DNA of 64,000 nt from Pseudomonas triclosanedens (GTDB taxonomy: Bacteria > Pseudomonadota > Gammaproteobacteria > Pseudomonadales > Pseudomonadaceae). Numbering within the stretch: the stretch's first letter is position 1; the number at the start of each line of letters is the position of its first letter. Below are positions 40,171-51,539 of this stretch, piece after piece. The position numbers were made by a program, and so were the translations under genes. Below the pieces are notes generated by a model. The model was not told the DNA's origin, did no database searches, and saw nothing but the letters and a program-made list of their open reading frames with translations. The stretch spans positions 4,329,001-4,393,000 of the forward strand of contig NZ_CP113432.1 of NCBI RefSeq assembly GCF_026686735.1, read 5' to 3'.

Positions 40171-40962
40171 ATGCCCTTCTTCGATCACGCCGGTCACCGC
40201 CTGCATTACGAGGAGAGCGGCTTCGGCACCCCGGTGGTGCTGGTGCACGGCCTGGGTTCCAGCGCCCGCGACTGGGAGTTCCAGGTGCCGGAGCTGGAGA
40301 AGCGCCATCGGGTGATCGCCCTCGACGTGCGCGGCCACGGCCAGTCGGACAAACCGCGCGAGCGCTACAGCATCGCCGCATTCGCCGAAGACGTGATGGC
40401 TCTGCTCGATCACCTGCACCTGGGCCGGGTTCACCTGGTCGGCATCAGCATGGGCGGGATGATCGGCTTCGAACTGGCCACCCGCTGGCCGGAACGCCTC
40501 GACAGCCTCACCATCGTCAATAGCGCCCCGGAAGTGAAACCCCGGACACTGCGCGAATATATGGAAGTCGCGCGGCGCCTGTTCCTCGCCCATGTGCTCG
40601 GCCTGGACACCGTAGGCAAGGCACTGGGCAAGCTGCTGTTCCCCAAGCCCGAGCAGGCGGAACTGCGCCACAAGATCCAGCAACGCTGGCCGCAGAACGA
40701 CAAACGCGCTTACCTTTCCAGCCTGCATGCCATCATCGGCTGGGGTGTGCAGGAACGCCTGGCGCGCATAACCTGTCCCACGCTGGTGATCAGCGCCGAC
40801 CGCGACTACACCCCGATATCGCTCAAGCAGGCGTATGTCGGGCGTATGCCCAACGCCCGCCTGGTGGTAATCGAGGACTCGCGCCACGCCACGCCACTGG
40901 ACCAGCCAGAACGATTCAACTCCACTCTGCTCGACTTCCTCGAGCAGGTAGACCACTCCTAG
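40171..40962 (+). CDS. Alpha/beta hydrolase (carboxylesterase or lactonase type)
   Basis: A 263-residue enzyme with the oxyanion motif [13 protein letters not shown], nucleophile Ser93 in [11 protein letters not shown], an acid in [10 protein letters not shown] and the histidine in [12 protein letters not shown]. It resembles 3-oxoadipate enol-lactonase-like and bromoperoxidase-like hydrolases, but it lies in no aromatic pathway. The start at 40171 follows AAGGAG. The ppiA gene begins 23 bases later, perhaps on the same transcript. Confidence 0.85.
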   Translation: MPFFDHAGHRLHYEESGFGTPVVLVHGLGSSARDWEFQVPELEKRHRVIALDVRGHGQSDKPRERYSIAAFAEDVMALLDHLHLGRVHLVGISMGGMIGFELATRWPERLDSLTIVNSAPEVKPRTLREYMEVARRLFLAHVLGLDTVGKALGKLLFPKPEQAELRHKIQQRWPQNDKRAYLSSLHAIIGWGVQERLARITCPTLVISADRDYTPISLKQAYVGRMPNARLVVIEDSRHATPLDQPERFNSTLLDFLEQVDHS

Positions 40963-40985
40963 AACCCAACGGAAACATTCGCCAA

Positions 40986-41552
40986 ATGACTCTGTTCAAA
41001 CGCTTCCTGCTCGCCGCCTGCTCCCTGGTCCTCGCAAGCTCGGTGCTTGCCGCGGACACCAACAAGCCCCACGTTCTGCTCAACACCAGCCTGGGCGAAA
41101 TCGAAATCGAGCTCTACGCCGACAAGGCGCCGATCTCGGTGAAGAACTACCTCTCCTATGTCGACAGCGGCTTCTACAACGGCACCATTTTCCACCGCGT
41201 GATCCCGAACTTCATGGTTCAGGGCGGTGGCTTCACCGAGAACATGACCCAGAAGGACACCCAGGCGCCGATCAAGAACGAAGCCGACAACGGCCTGCTC
41301 AACGAGCGCGGCACCCTGGCCATGGCTCGCACCAGTGCCGTGGATTCGGCCACCAGCCAGTTCTTCATCAACCTGACTGGCAACGACTTCCTCAACCACG
41401 GCTCCCGCGACTTTGGCTACGCAGTGTTCGGCAAGGTCGTGCGCGGCATGGGCGTGGTCGACCAGATCGCCCAGGTGAAAACCGGCAACCGCGGCATGTT
41501 CCAGGACGTACCGGCCACCCCGGTGGTCATTCTCTCCGCCAAGCGCCTGTGA
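40986..41552 (+). CDS. ppiA: Periplasmic peptidyl-prolyl cis-trans isomerase A
   Basis: A cyclophilin that speeds proline isomerisation in periplasmic protein folding. The 188 residues include a signal peptide ending near SSVLA. The cyclophilin core follows: [19 protein letters not shown] with the catalytic Arg and Phe, and [15 protein letters not shown]. Length and motifs are typical of PpiA. Confidence 0.95.
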   Translation: MTLFKRFLLAACSLVLASSVLAADTNKPHVLLNTSLGEIEIELYADKAPISVKNYLSYVDSGFYNGTIFHRVIPNFMVQGGGFTENMTQKDTQAPIKNEADNGLLNERGTLAMARTSAVDSATSQFFINLTGNDFLNHGSRDFGYAVFGKVVRGMGVVDQIAQVKTGNRGMFQDVPATPVVILSAKRL

Positions 41553-41627
41553 TTTTCCGCGCACACGCCTGACGGAGGCCATGTTCGGCGGGGCCAGGAC
41601 GGCCCCGCTACCAACCCGAGAACAATC

Positions 41628-43460
41628 ATGCTTTATCGTCGTTTCGAGCGTTTGATCGACCCCTTCCGCGACGTCCCCGAGCGTATGCCTCCCTCCGACG
41701 TCATTCGCTTCTACGTCTACTACCTGCGCCAGGTCTGGCCGGTGTTCTCCGCCCTGCTGGTAGTCGGCCTGATCGTCGCCCTGATCGAAGTCGCGCTGTT
41801 CAGCTACCTGGGCCGCATCGTCGACCTCGCCCAGGGCTCTCCCCCTGCGCAGTTCTTCACACTGCACGGCCCGGAACTGGCATGGATGGCCGTAGTGGCG
41901 CTGATCCTGCGTCCGCTGTTCAACGGCCTGCATGACATGCTGGTGCACCAGAGCATCAACCCCAGCATGACCAACCTGATCCGCTGGCAGAACCACCGCT
42001 ACGTGCTCAAGCAGAGCCTCGGCTTCTTCCAGAACGACTTCGCCGGGCGCATCGCCCAGCGGATCATGCAGACCGGCAACTCACTGCGCGACTCCGCAGT
42101 ACAGGTCGTGGACGCCATCTGGCACGTGGTGATCTACACCATCAGCGCACTGGTGCTGTTCGCCGAGGCCGACTGGCGCCTGATGGTCCCGCTGGTGCTG
42201 TGGGTGATCGGCTATGTCGGCGCGCTGGCCTATTTCGTTCCGCAGGTAAAGAGCCGCTCGGTGGCCGCCTCGGACTCACGCTCCAGGCTCATGGGTCGCA
42301 TCGTCGACGGTTACACCAACATCACCACCCTCAAGCTGTTCGCCCACACCCGCCAGGAAGAGGACTACGCCCGCGAGGCAATCGACGACCAGACCCGCAA
42401 GGCCCAGCGCGCCGGGCGCGTCGTGACCTCGATGGACGTCACCATCACCATCTTCAACGGCATGCTGATCGCAGGCACCACCGGCCTCGCGCTATGGCTG
42501 TGGACCCAGTCGCTCATCTCGGTAGGCGCGATCGCCCTGGCCACTGGCCTGGTCATCCGCATCAACAACATGTCCGGGTGGATCATGTGGGTTGTCGGAG
42601 GCATCTTCGAGAATGTCGGCCAGGTGCAGGACGGCATGCAGACCATCGCCCTGCCCCGCCAGGTCAACGACCGCTCCGACGCCAAGCCACTGCAGGTCAG
42701 CCAGGGCGAAGTACGCTTCGAACAGGTCTCCTTCAGCTACGGCAAGGGCGGCGGCCTGATCGATGGCCTCGACCTGGTGGTGCACCCCGGCGAGAAGATC
42801 GGCCTGGTCGGGCCGTCGGGCGCCGGCAAATCGACCCTGGTGAACCTGCTGCTGCGCCTCTACGACCTCGAAGGCGGGCGCATCCTGATCGACGGCCAGG
42901 ACATCGCCGGCGTGACCCAGGAAAGCCTGCGCGCCCAGATCGGCATGGTCACCCAGGACACATCCCTGCTGCACCGCTCTATCCGCGCCAACCTGCTGTA
43001 TGGCCGCCCCGACGCCAGCGAAGCGGAACTGCAGGACGCCATCCACAAGGCACGCGCCTCGGAGTTCATCCCGCAGCTCAGTGATGCCGAGGGCCGCCAC
43101 GGCCTCGACGCCCATGTCGGCGAGCGCGGCGTGAAGCTGTCCGGCGGCCAGCGCCAGCGCATTGCGATCACTCGCGTGCTGCTCAAGGACGCCCCCGTGC
43201 TGATCCTCGACGAGGCAACTTCGGCGCTGGACTCGGAAGTCGAGGCGGCGATCCAGGAAAGCCTGGAGACCCTGATGCAGGGCAAGACGGTGATCGCCAT
43301 CGCCCACCGCCTCTCCACCATCGCGCGCATGGACCGCCTGGTGGTGCTGGAGCACGGCCGCATCGTTGAGAGCGGCAGCCATGCCGAACTGCTGGCCCGC
43401 GGCGGGCTGTATGCGCGGCTGTGGCGGCACCAGACCGGCGGTTTCGTCGGAGTCGACTGA
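41628..43460 (+). CDS. ABC transporter, fused membrane and ATPase half-transporter
   Basis: A 610-residue exporter half with six membrane helices in the first 320 residues. The ATPase domain follows: Walker A LVGPSGAGKSTLV, signature LSGGQRQRIAITR and Walker B VLILDEATSALDS. It should act as a homodimer in the inner membrane. The family (MsbA/multidrug-like) exports lipids or drugs; the substrate is unknown. A hairpin without a T-run lies in the 75-base gap after ppiA. Confidence 0.92.
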   Translation: MLYRRFERLIDPFRDVPERMPPSDVIRFYVYYLRQVWPVFSALLVVGLIVALIEVALFSYLGRIVDLAQGSPPAQFFTLHGPELAWMAVVALILRPLFNGLHDMLVHQSINPSMTNLIRWQNHRYVLKQSLGFFQNDFAGRIAQRIMQTGNSLRDSAVQVVDAIWHVVIYTISALVLFAEADWRLMVPLVLWVIGYVGALAYFVPQVKSRSVAASDSRSRLMGRIVDGYTNITTLKLFAHTRQEEDYAREAIDDQTRKAQRAGRVVTSMDVTITIFNGMLIAGTTGLALWLWTQSLISVGAIALATGLVIRINNMSGWIMWVVGGIFENVGQVQDGMQTIALPRQVNDRSDAKPLQVSQGEVRFEQVSFSYGKGGGLIDGLDLVVHPGEKIGLVGPSGAGKSTLVNLLLRLYDLEGGRILIDGQDIAGVTQESLRAQIGMVTQDTSLLHRSIRANLLYGRPDASEAELQDAIHKARASEFIPQLSDAEGRHGLDAHVGERGVKLSGGQRQRIAITRVLLKDAPVLILDEATSALDSEVEAAIQESLETLMQGKTVIAIAHRLSTIARMDRLVVLEHGRIVESGSHAELLARGGLYARLWRHQTGGFVGVD

Positions 43461-43544
43461 GACCTCGCCGCTACCGGCACAGGAAGCAGCGGCGGGCCTT
43501 GTCCTGGATGGAGCGCGCGCGGCCCGGTACCGCAACGCGCCCAT

Positions 43545-43570
43545 AAAAAAGCCCGGCGCACAGGCCGGGC
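43545..43570 (-). terminator. Terminator of the zwf-pgl-eda operon
   Basis: GCCCGGC (43551-43557) pairs with GCCGGGC (43564-43570); on the minus strand it is followed by TTTTTTATGG. It lies 19 bases past the eda stop. Confidence 0.88.
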
Positions 43571-43589
43571 ATGTCCAAACCAGGACAGC

Positions 43590-44237
43590 TCAGTGTGTAT
43601 CGAGCAACGCAAGCGCCTCGCGGCTCAGGCGTTCGACCGTGGCCCAGTCGCCGCTATCGAGGGCAGCCTTGGGCAGCATCCAGCTACCGCCTGCGCACAT
43701 CACATTGGGCAAGCGCTGGTAATCGTTCAGATTGTCCGGGCCGACGCCACCGGTTGGGCAAAAGCGCGCATCCGGGAACGGGCCGGCGAACGACTTGAGC
43801 GCATCCACGCCACCGCACACCTTGGCCGGGAACAGCTTGAAACGCCTCAGCCCATAGCGATAGGCCGCCATGATCTCCGAAGCGGTGGCCACTCCCGGCA
43901 GCAGCGGCACCGGGCGAGTGACTGCGTACTGCAGGAGTTCGTCGGTGCAGCCCGGCGTGACGATGAACTTCGCCCCGGCCTCCTCCGCCTGACGGAAGGT
44001 CAGCGGGTCGATCACTGTACCGGCCCCCACCAGCAGCTCCGGCCGCTCCGCGCTCAACTGGCGGATGGCGGTCAGTCCGAACGGCGTCCGCAACGTAACC
44101 TCCAGCACAGTGATACCACCGGCGGCGAGCGCATCCGCAAGGGGCAGGATGTCCGCTTCGCGGTCAATAGTGATCACCGGCAGGATGCGCGCACGCCGCG
44201 CCAGGGCATCGATCTGCTGGATGTGCTGTTCGGACAT
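43590..44237 (-). CDS. eda: KDPG aldolase Eda (Entner-Doudoroff)
   Basis: Eda splits 2-keto-3-deoxy-6-phosphogluconate into pyruvate and glyceraldehyde 3-phosphate. The 215-residue protein has Glu46 (VLEVTLRTPFGL), Schiff-base Lys134 (RRFKLFPAKVCGG) and the phosphate loop CPTGGV. It ends the zwf-pgl-eda operon, 16 bases after pgl. The start at 44237 is supported by a GGAG element upstream; the frame is open further without similarity. A second family member lies at 19481. Confidence 0.95.
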   Translation of the reverse strand: MSEQHIQQIDALARRARILPVITIDREADILPLADALAAGGITVLEVTLRTPFGLTAIRQLSAERPELLVGAGTVIDPLTFRQAEEAGAKFIVTPGCTDELLQYAVTRPVPLLPGVATASEIMAAYRYGLRRFKLFPAKVCGGVDALKSFAGPFPDARFCPTGGVGPDNLNDYQRLPNVMCAGGSWMLPKAALDSGDWATVERLSREALALLDTH

Positions 44238-44253
44238 CGCGTAACTCCGCGCC

Positions 44254-44970
44254 TCAGGGGCACCAATGGATCGAAAGAGGTAAACGAAGAAACGCGCTGA
44301 CCGGCATGCGCAGTTCATCGTTATCGCTGAGGGCCTGGCTCAGGGTGGCCAGCTTGGCTTCCCCCTGGATGGCCAGCAGTTGTACCCGCGCGTTCTGCAA
44401 CACAGCGCGGGTCAGGGTCAGGCGCTGGTGCGGAACCGCCGGCGCCCACATCGGCAGGCAGCGGCGCGGGCTGGAAGGATCGAGCGCCTCCACCAGCCCC
44501 GGGCTGCTCGGAAACAGCGAGGCAGTGTGGCCGTCGTCGCCCATGCCCAGCACCAGCACGTCGATGGGCAACGCGAGCTCGCCGAGGAACTGATCGGCCT
44601 TGTCCGCAGCCTCCTCCAGCGATGCGGCCGGCTGGTACAGGCCAATGAAACGCGCCTTGGCGGCCGCCCCCTTGAACAGATGGCGGCGCAACAGGCCGGC
44701 GTTGCTGTCGGGGTGCGACTCCGGCACCCAGCGCTCGTCAGCCAGGCTCACGGCCACGTTCGACCAGTCCAGCAGCGCGCCACTCAGCGCTTCGAGAAAT
44801 GCCGCCGGGCTGCGCCCGCCAGATACCACCAGCAGCGCACGGCCACGTTCGATCAGAGCCTCGCGCAGCGCGTCCGCTACCGCGTCGGCCAGCCCCTTCG
44901 CCTGCTCGGCGGGACTATTCCAGGTTTTCCAGGCCATGCCTTCCATCAATTTCGGTTCAAAGATCGCCAT
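44254..44970 (-). CDS. pgl: 6-phosphogluconolactonase
   Basis: Pgl hydrolyses 6-phosphogluconolactone from Zwf to 6-phosphogluconate. The 238 residues show the NagB-like motifs [26 protein letters not shown] and [14 protein letters not shown]. The start at 44970 overlaps the end of zwf by 14 bases, giving translational coupling. The longer open frame adds six residues only. Confidence 0.95.
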   Translation of the reverse strand: MAIFEPKLMEGMAWKTWNSPAEQAKGLADAVADALREALIERGRALLVVSGGRSPAAFLEALSGALLDWSNVAVSLADERWVPESHPDSNAGLLRRHLFKGAAAKARFIGLYQPAASLEEAADKADQFLGELALPIDVLVLGMGDDGHTASLFPSSPGLVEALDPSSPRRCLPMWAPAVPHQRLTLTRAVLQNARVQLLAIQGEAKLATLSQALSDNDELRMPVSAFLRLPLSIHWCP

Positions 44971-46426
44971 ACCAGTCCTTCCCGTCACGGGCGATAAGAG
45001 CTACGGCCGCCTGTGGTCCCCAGGTCCCCGCCGGGTATGGCTTGGGCTCCTCGCCCAGACGCCCCCAGCCGGCGATCAGGTGGTCGCACCACTTCCAGGC
45101 GAACTCCACCTCGTCCTTGCGCACGAACAGGTACTGGTTGCCTTGCATGACCTCCAGCAGCAATCGCTCATAGGCATCCGGGGTACGAGCGGTCTGGAAG
45201 GTTTCGGAGAAATTCAGTTGCAGCGGGCCGGTGCGCAACTGCATGCCCTTGCCCAGGCCCTGGTCCTTGGTCATCACCTGCAGGGAGATACCCTCGTCCG
45301 GCTGCAGGCGGATGATCAGGCGGTTGCTGATCAACGAACGCTGCTCCGGCGCGAAGATGTAGTGCGGCGGCTCCTTGAAGTGGATGACGATCTGCGACAG
45401 CTTCTGCGGCATGCGCTTGCCGGTGCGCAGATAGAACGGCACCCCGGACCAGCGCCAGTTGCGGATATCCACCCGCAACGCGACGAAGGTTTCCGCATCG
45501 CTGTTGGGGTTGGCGTTCTCCTCGGCGAGATAGCCGGGCACCGCCTTGCCGTCGATGAAGCCGGCGGTGTACTGCCCACGTACCACGCGAGTCGCCAGTT
45601 GCTCCGGCGCGATCGGCTCCAGCGCGCGCAGTACCTTGACCTTCTCATCGCGGATGCTGTCAGCGGTGAGGTCGCTGGGCGGGTCCATCGCGATCAGGCA
45701 GAGCAACTGCAACAGGTGGTTCTGCACCATGTCGCGCAATTGGCCGGCTTTGTCGAAATAGCCCCAGCGGCCTTCGATGCCGACCTTCTCGGCCACGGTG
45801 ATTTCCACGTGGGAAATATGATTCTGATTCCACTGGGTTTCGAACAGGCTGTTGGCGAAGCGCAGCGCGATAAGGTTCTGCACCGTCTCCTTGCCCAGAT
45901 AGTGGTCGATCCGGTAGATGCGGTTTTCCGGGAAGAAACGCGCCACGGCATCATTCACCGCGCGCGATGACTCCAGGTCATGGCCGATGGGCTTTTCCAG
46001 CACCACGCGGGTACGCTCGGCAAGCCCGACTGCGGCCAGGTTCGCGCAGATGCCGCCGAACACAGAGGCGGCAGTGGCGAAATAGGCCACCAGCGGCTGT
46101 TCGCCATCGACCCGCCCGGCCAGCGCCGCATAGGCGCCGGCGTCGAGGAAATCCATGCTCATGGGGGTCAGGCGCGCATGGAAACGCCCCCACACCGACT
46201 CATCCCATTCGCCCGCCGGCACCGCCTGGCGCAGGCGCCGCTCGATGACCGCCAGCGGGGCCTCACCGGCACCTTCATCGCGGGCCAGGGCAAGGATACG
46301 GGTATCGCCATGCAGCAGGCTCTCGCGATCGAGCTGGTACAGCGCCGGCAGCAGCTTGCGCAAGGCGAGATCGCCCAGCGCACCGAACAGCGCGAGGGTA
46401 CAAGGCAGAACGCGGACTTCCGGCAT
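44957..46426 (-). CDS. zwf: Glucose-6-phosphate 1-dehydrogenase
   Basis: Zwf oxidises glucose 6-phosphate to the lactone with NAD(P)+. The 489-residue protein opens with the cofactor loop [17 protein letters not shown] and has the active-site motif [14 protein letters not shown]. It is the first gene of zwf-pgl-eda and is divergent from hexR across 187 bases, which contain a HexR-like operator. Length is standard. Confidence 0.96.
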   Translation of the reverse strand: MPEVRVLPCTLALFGALGDLALRKLLPALYQLDRESLLHGDTRILALARDEGAGEAPLAVIERRLRQAVPAGEWDESVWGRFHARLTPMSMDFLDAGAYAALAGRVDGEQPLVAYFATAASVFGGICANLAAVGLAERTRVVLEKPIGHDLESSRAVNDAVARFFPENRIYRIDHYLGKETVQNLIALRFANSLFETQWNQNHISHVEITVAEKVGIEGRWGYFDKAGQLRDMVQNHLLQLLCLIAMDPPSDLTADSIRDEKVKVLRALEPIAPEQLATRVVRGQYTAGFIDGKAVPGYLAEENANPNSDAETFVALRVDIRNWRWSGVPFYLRTGKRMPQKLSQIVIHFKEPPHYIFAPEQRSLISNRLIIRLQPDEGISLQVMTKDQGLGKGMQLRTGPLQLNFSETFQTARTPDAYERLLLEVMQGNQYLFVRKDEVEFAWKWCDHLIAGWGRLGEEPKPYPAGTWGPQAAVALIARDGKDWYGDL

Positions 46427-46488
46427 TTGTTGTTACCAACCAAATTTTAAACGATAGTTAGCCAAATACGCCGCAATTAAGACAAAAA

Positions 46489-46506
46489 TGTAGTAATTAA
46501 ACAACA
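46489..46506. promoter_or_regulatory. Probable HexR operator between zwf and hexR
   Basis: TGTAGTAATTAAACAACA is an imperfect palindrome. Read on the minus strand it contains TTGT-N8-TACA, one change from the TTGT-N7/8-ACAA site known for Pseudomonas HexR. It could control zwf and hexR itself. Confidence 0.6.
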
Positions 46507-46613
46507 TGTTTTTCCCATACTGCGCGGTAGTTGGTCGCTTGCGGGCCTGAAAGTTAGGATAGCGCCGCTGACCGGCTCTACCCGGTCAACCGTCGATTAC
46601 CTGAGGAGCACGG

Positions 46614-47471
46614 ATGAAGAACCTGCTGGAGCAGATCAAGGGCCGCCTGGATGAATTGAACAAGGCCGAACGCAAGGTTGCCGAAGTGATCCTGCGCGAT
46701 CCCCAGCAGGCCACGCGTTTCAGTATTGCCGCGCTGGCCCAGGCCGCCAGTGTCAGCGAACCGACGGTGAATCGCTTCTGCCGCTCCTTCGACATGAGCG
46801 GTTATCCGGAGCTGAAGATCCAGCTCGCGCAGAGCCTGGCCAGCGGCGCCGCCTTCGTCACCCAGGCGGTGGCCGACGACGACGGCCCCGAGGCATACAC
46901 CCGGAAGATTTTCAGCAGCACCATCGCCTCGCTGGACAGTGCCTACAAGCAACTCGCCCCCAAAGTAATCGACCGCGCCGTGGACCTCATGATCCAGGCC
47001 CGGCAGATCCACTTCTTCGGCCTCGGCGCGTCGAGTTCCGTGGCGCTGGACGCCCAGCACAAGTTCTTCCGCTTCAACCTGGCGGTGTCAGCCCACAGTG
47101 ACGTGCTGATGCAGCGCATGATTGCCTCGGTGGCCCACACCGGCGACCTTTTCGTGGTGATTTCCTACACAGGGCGCACCCGCGAACTGGTGGAAGTCGC
47201 GCATCTCGCGCGGCAGAACGGCGCTTCGGTGCTTGGCCTGACCGCCGCCGGCTCCCCGCTCGCCCGCGCCAGCACACTGAGCCTGGACATCCCGCTGCCC
47301 GAGGACACCGACATCTATATGCCGATGACCTCGCGGATCATCCAGCTCACGGTGCTCGATGTGCTCGCCACCGGCGTGACGCTGCGCCGTGGCGTGGACT
47401 TCCAGCCGCACCTGCGGCGGATCAAGGAAAGCCTGCTGCCGACGCGCTACCCGCTCGACGAGGACCGCTGA
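46614..47471 (+). CDS. hexR: HexR, repressor of central glucose metabolism
   Basis: HexR is an RpiR-type repressor released by 2-keto-3-deoxy-6-phosphogluconate. In pseudomonads it controls zwf-pgl-eda, edd-glk and gapA. The 285 residues hold an N-terminal helix-turn-helix ([20 protein letters not shown]) and a SIS sugar-binding domain ([19 protein letters not shown] and [14 protein letters not shown]). It is divergent from zwf, and HexR-type palindromes lie at both ends of the cluster. Confidence 0.93.
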   Translation: MKNLLEQIKGRLDELNKAERKVAEVILRDPQQATRFSIAALAQAASVSEPTVNRFCRSFDMSGYPELKIQLAQSLASGAAFVTQAVADDDGPEAYTRKIFSSTIASLDSAYKQLAPKVIDRAVDLMIQARQIHFFGLGASSSVALDAQHKFFRFNLAVSAHSDVLMQRMIASVAHTGDLFVVISYTGRTRELVEVAHLARQNGASVLGLTAAGSPLARASTLSLDIPLPEDTDIYMPMTSRIIQLTVLDVLATGVTLRRGVDFQPHLRRIKESLLPTRYPLDEDR

Positions 47472-47490
47472 GAACATAAGGCTGGCCCGA

Positions 47491-48327
47491 TCAGACCAGC
47501 CCCGCCCGCAGGTTCAGCAACATCCGTTCGCCCTGCGCGAGGATCAGCCCGCCAGCGCGATAGCCGGCGGCGCCGATGCACAGGAAGCGTTCCGCTTCGC
47601 CCGGCTCGACCTGCTCCACCGCACGGCTGCCGGGATGCCAGATCACACTGCCGGCGCTGGCGTTCTTGTCGATCCGCAGGCGCCGCTGCCAGCCGGCGTC
47701 CTCCAGCACCAGGGAACCGGTGTTGTACAGCACCTGCTTGACCGCTCCGTGCGGTGCCCAGGTATTGGGCAGGCCGCTGGCCTTACCGTCCAGCTCCATG
47801 CCGTGCACCATCGAGCGGCGCAGCGAACCCACCCGCCAGTACGGCTGCAGGGCAAAACTGAACAGGCAATCGCTGTCGTCTTCGTGGTAGCTGGAAAGCT
47901 CGATATCCAGATCCTGCCCCAGGCGCGCTTCCAGGCGCACGTGCCAGTCCTCGATATCCAGTTGCCAGCTCACCACCACCCTGGTGTCGTCCGCCCAGGC
48001 ATCGAGCATGCGCCACTCGCGCTGCCGGGCCCAGCCGTGCTGCGGCCAGTCAGCCTCGACCGGGTGGCTGCCGAACCAAGGCCAGCAGACCGGAATGCCG
48101 CCACGTACCGGCGCGGTGCTCAGACTCGGCCACTGGCTGGAACACCACAGCAGCGGCCGCTCTCCGCGCGGCTGGAAATGCAGGAGTTGCGCGCCCTGGC
48201 GACTGAAAACCGCCTGGCACAGTGGATGATCGATCAGCAACAGGTCGCGACGCTGGAAGCGCACCCAGTCGAAGGGGCGCTTGGCCCGCATGGAATGAAA
48301 GAAGCGCTGCAGCGGGTGTTCGAGCAT
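47491..48327 (-). CDS. D-hexose-6-phosphate mutarotase (YeaD type)
   Basis: This aldose-1-epimerase-like enzyme interconverts alpha and beta glucose 6-phosphate, feeding Zwf with the beta form. The 278-residue protein has the family core RGGIPVCWPWFG, then HGWARQREW, and an aligned C-terminal part. The longest frame would start at a GTG (48393), but that codon lies inside a palindromic operator-like site. The ATG at 48327 gives a length and N-terminus closer to E. coli YeaD. It is convergent with hexR (19-base gap). The same gene lies beside hexR in P. putida after the glucose transporter genes, which are absent here. Confidence 0.85.
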   Translation of the reverse strand: MLEHPLQRFFHSMRAKRPFDWVRFQRRDLLLIDHPLCQAVFSRQGAQLLHFQPRGERPLLWCSSQWPSLSTAPVRGGIPVCWPWFGSHPVEADWPQHGWARQREWRMLDAWADDTRVVVSWQLDIEDWHVRLEARLGQDLDIELSSYHEDDSDCLFSFALQPYWRVGSLRRSMVHGMELDGKASGLPNTWAPHGAVKQVLYNTGSLVLEDAGWQRRLRIDKNASAGSVIWHPGSRAVEQVEPGEAERFLCIGAAGYRAGGLILAQGERMLLNLRAGLV

Positions 48328-48382
48328 TATCCGGATGTCCTGATCCAATCCCTGCCCGGACACTCCGGGGCGAAAAGACGTC

Positions 48383-48397
48383 TGTAGTTTCACTACA
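48383..48397. promoter_or_regulatory. Palindrome upstream of the mutarotase gene, HexR-like
   Basis: TGTAGTTTCACTACA is a near-perfect 15-base inverted repeat with TGTAGT/ACTACA arms. It resembles the gamma-proteobacterial HexR consensus (TGTAATTWWATTACA) at 12 positions. It lies about 55 bases before the proposed start. Confidence 0.45.
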
Positions 48398-48491
48398 TGC
48401 GATGGAAAAGCCGCGATTCTACTCGCAAAGCCTAGCCACGCGCAGCGCCCGCGCCAATGAAAAGCTCAAGGCGGGCTCCGTCACTTCAGCC

Positions 48492-49481
48492 TCAGGACTC
48501 GTTCTTGAGGGCCTGCTCCAACGCCACGCCGGCACCGAACAGTCCGGGATGCTCGGCGGTCATCACCCACACAGGCACCTGGTCGAGATACGGACCGCTG
48601 GTCTTGCCGCGCGCTGCGAATGCCGAGGAAAACCCGCTGCGCTGGAAGCGCTCCAGAAAGCGCGGAACAATGCCACCGGTGATAAACACACCACCCAGCG
48701 CCCCCACCGTCAGCACGGCGTTGCCGGCAACCCGCGCCAGCCAGAGGAAAAAGTGCTCCAGCACCGCGTCGGCATACGCATCACCGGCCAGCGCGCGCTC
48801 GCCGATCTCGGCGGCGCTGGCACAGCGCGCCTCGACGCCATCGAGCTGGCAGCTCATGCGATAGAGATTTTCCAGGCCGCTGCCAGAGAGCACACGCTCC
48901 GCCGACACATGGCCGTACTTCTCGCGCAGCAGTTGCCAGATGGCGAAATCACGCTCGGAAGTCACCGGCAGATCGACGTGCCCGCCCTCGCAGGGCAACA
49001 CCTCCCAGCCCCCGCCAGGCAACGGCATCAGGCTGCCGACACCAAGCCCGGTGCCCGGCCCGATGATCAACCTTGCCCGGTCATCCAGCACCCGACCTGG
49101 TCGTACCTGTACACGATGCTCATCCGACAGCCGCGAAGCTGCCCAGGCCATCGTGCTGAAGTCATTGACCAGCAGCAGATGGCTCAGACCCAACTCGGCG
49201 CGGAACGCATCGCGGCGGATCACCCAGTGATTGTTGGTGAAACGGAAATCCCCAGCGCCCACTGGCCCGGCGCACGCCAGGCAGACATTGCGAACCCCGG
49301 CCAGCGGCTCTCCGACACGCAGCAGGTAGTCGCGCACGGCGTCTTCCGGGCGCGGGTAATCGGCGCAGGCCAGGACCTGGATAGATTCGAGAACCTCACC
49401 GCGCCACAAGGCGAAGCGAGCGTTGGTGCCGCCGATATCGCCGACTAGGGCGAAACCGCTCTGCGCGTTGCTGGAATTCAT
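48492..49481 (-). CDS. glk: Glucokinase
   Basis: Glk phosphorylates cytoplasmic glucose to glucose 6-phosphate with ATP. The 329 residues have the ATP motif LVGDIGGTNARFALW, then LLLVNDFSTMAWA, GPGTGLGVGSL and CEGGHVDLPV, as in the E. coli-type glucokinases. The start at 49481 is chosen because the phosphate loop follows within 12 residues, as in relatives; the frame is open 17 codons further. It follows edd by about 100 bases in the same direction. The gltR/gltS genes normally next in the operon are not present. Confidence 0.93.
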   Translation of the reverse strand: MNSSNAQSGFALVGDIGGTNARFALWRGEVLESIQVLACADYPRPEDAVRDYLLRVGEPLAGVRNVCLACAGPVGAGDFRFTNNHWVIRRDAFRAELGLSHLLLVNDFSTMAWAASRLSDEHRVQVRPGRVLDDRARLIIGPGTGLGVGSLMPLPGGGWEVLPCEGGHVDLPVTSERDFAIWQLLREKYGHVSAERVLSGSGLENLYRMSCQLDGVEARCASAAEIGERALAGDAYADAVLEHFFLWLARVAGNAVLTVGALGGVFITGGIVPRFLERFQRSGFSSAFAARGKTSGPYLDQVPVWVMTAEHPGLFGAGVALEQALKNES

Positions 49482-49584
49482 GACGAAGCGCGCCTGAAGA
49501 TTGGAAACCGGACTCATGCCAGCATAGGACATCGCCGCAAATCGCCCCGAGGGACACGGCCTGCGCCACGTCCCGCGGGTCTGT

Positions 49585-51411
<1,827 letters not shown>

Positions 51412-51436
51412 GGCGGCATTCTCCTACAGACTAACA

Positions 51437-51453
51437 GTTGTTATTTTTACAAC
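51437..51453. promoter_or_regulatory. HexR operator between edd and gapA
   Basis: GTTGTTATTTTTACAAC contains TTGT-N7-ACAA, the exact Pseudomonas HexR consensus, within a 17-base palindrome. It sits between the divergent edd and gapA starts and should repress both when KDPG is low. Confidence 0.85.
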
Positions 51454-51539
51454 ATAATCTTCGATTAAATGGCGCTTGCTTTTCTGTAAAGTGGAAATTT
51501 AATTATTTTTACCACGACACAAGAAAAGAGACGACCTTC

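Noticed and set aside
41588..41612. GC-rich hairpin between ppiA and the ABC transporter gene.
   Set aside because: The stem is good but no T-run follows, so I do not call a terminator.
46427..46450. A second HexR site close to the zwf start.
   Set aside because: The sequence TTGTTGTTACCAACCAA lacks the ACAA half and overlaps the ribosome-binding region, so the match is too weak.
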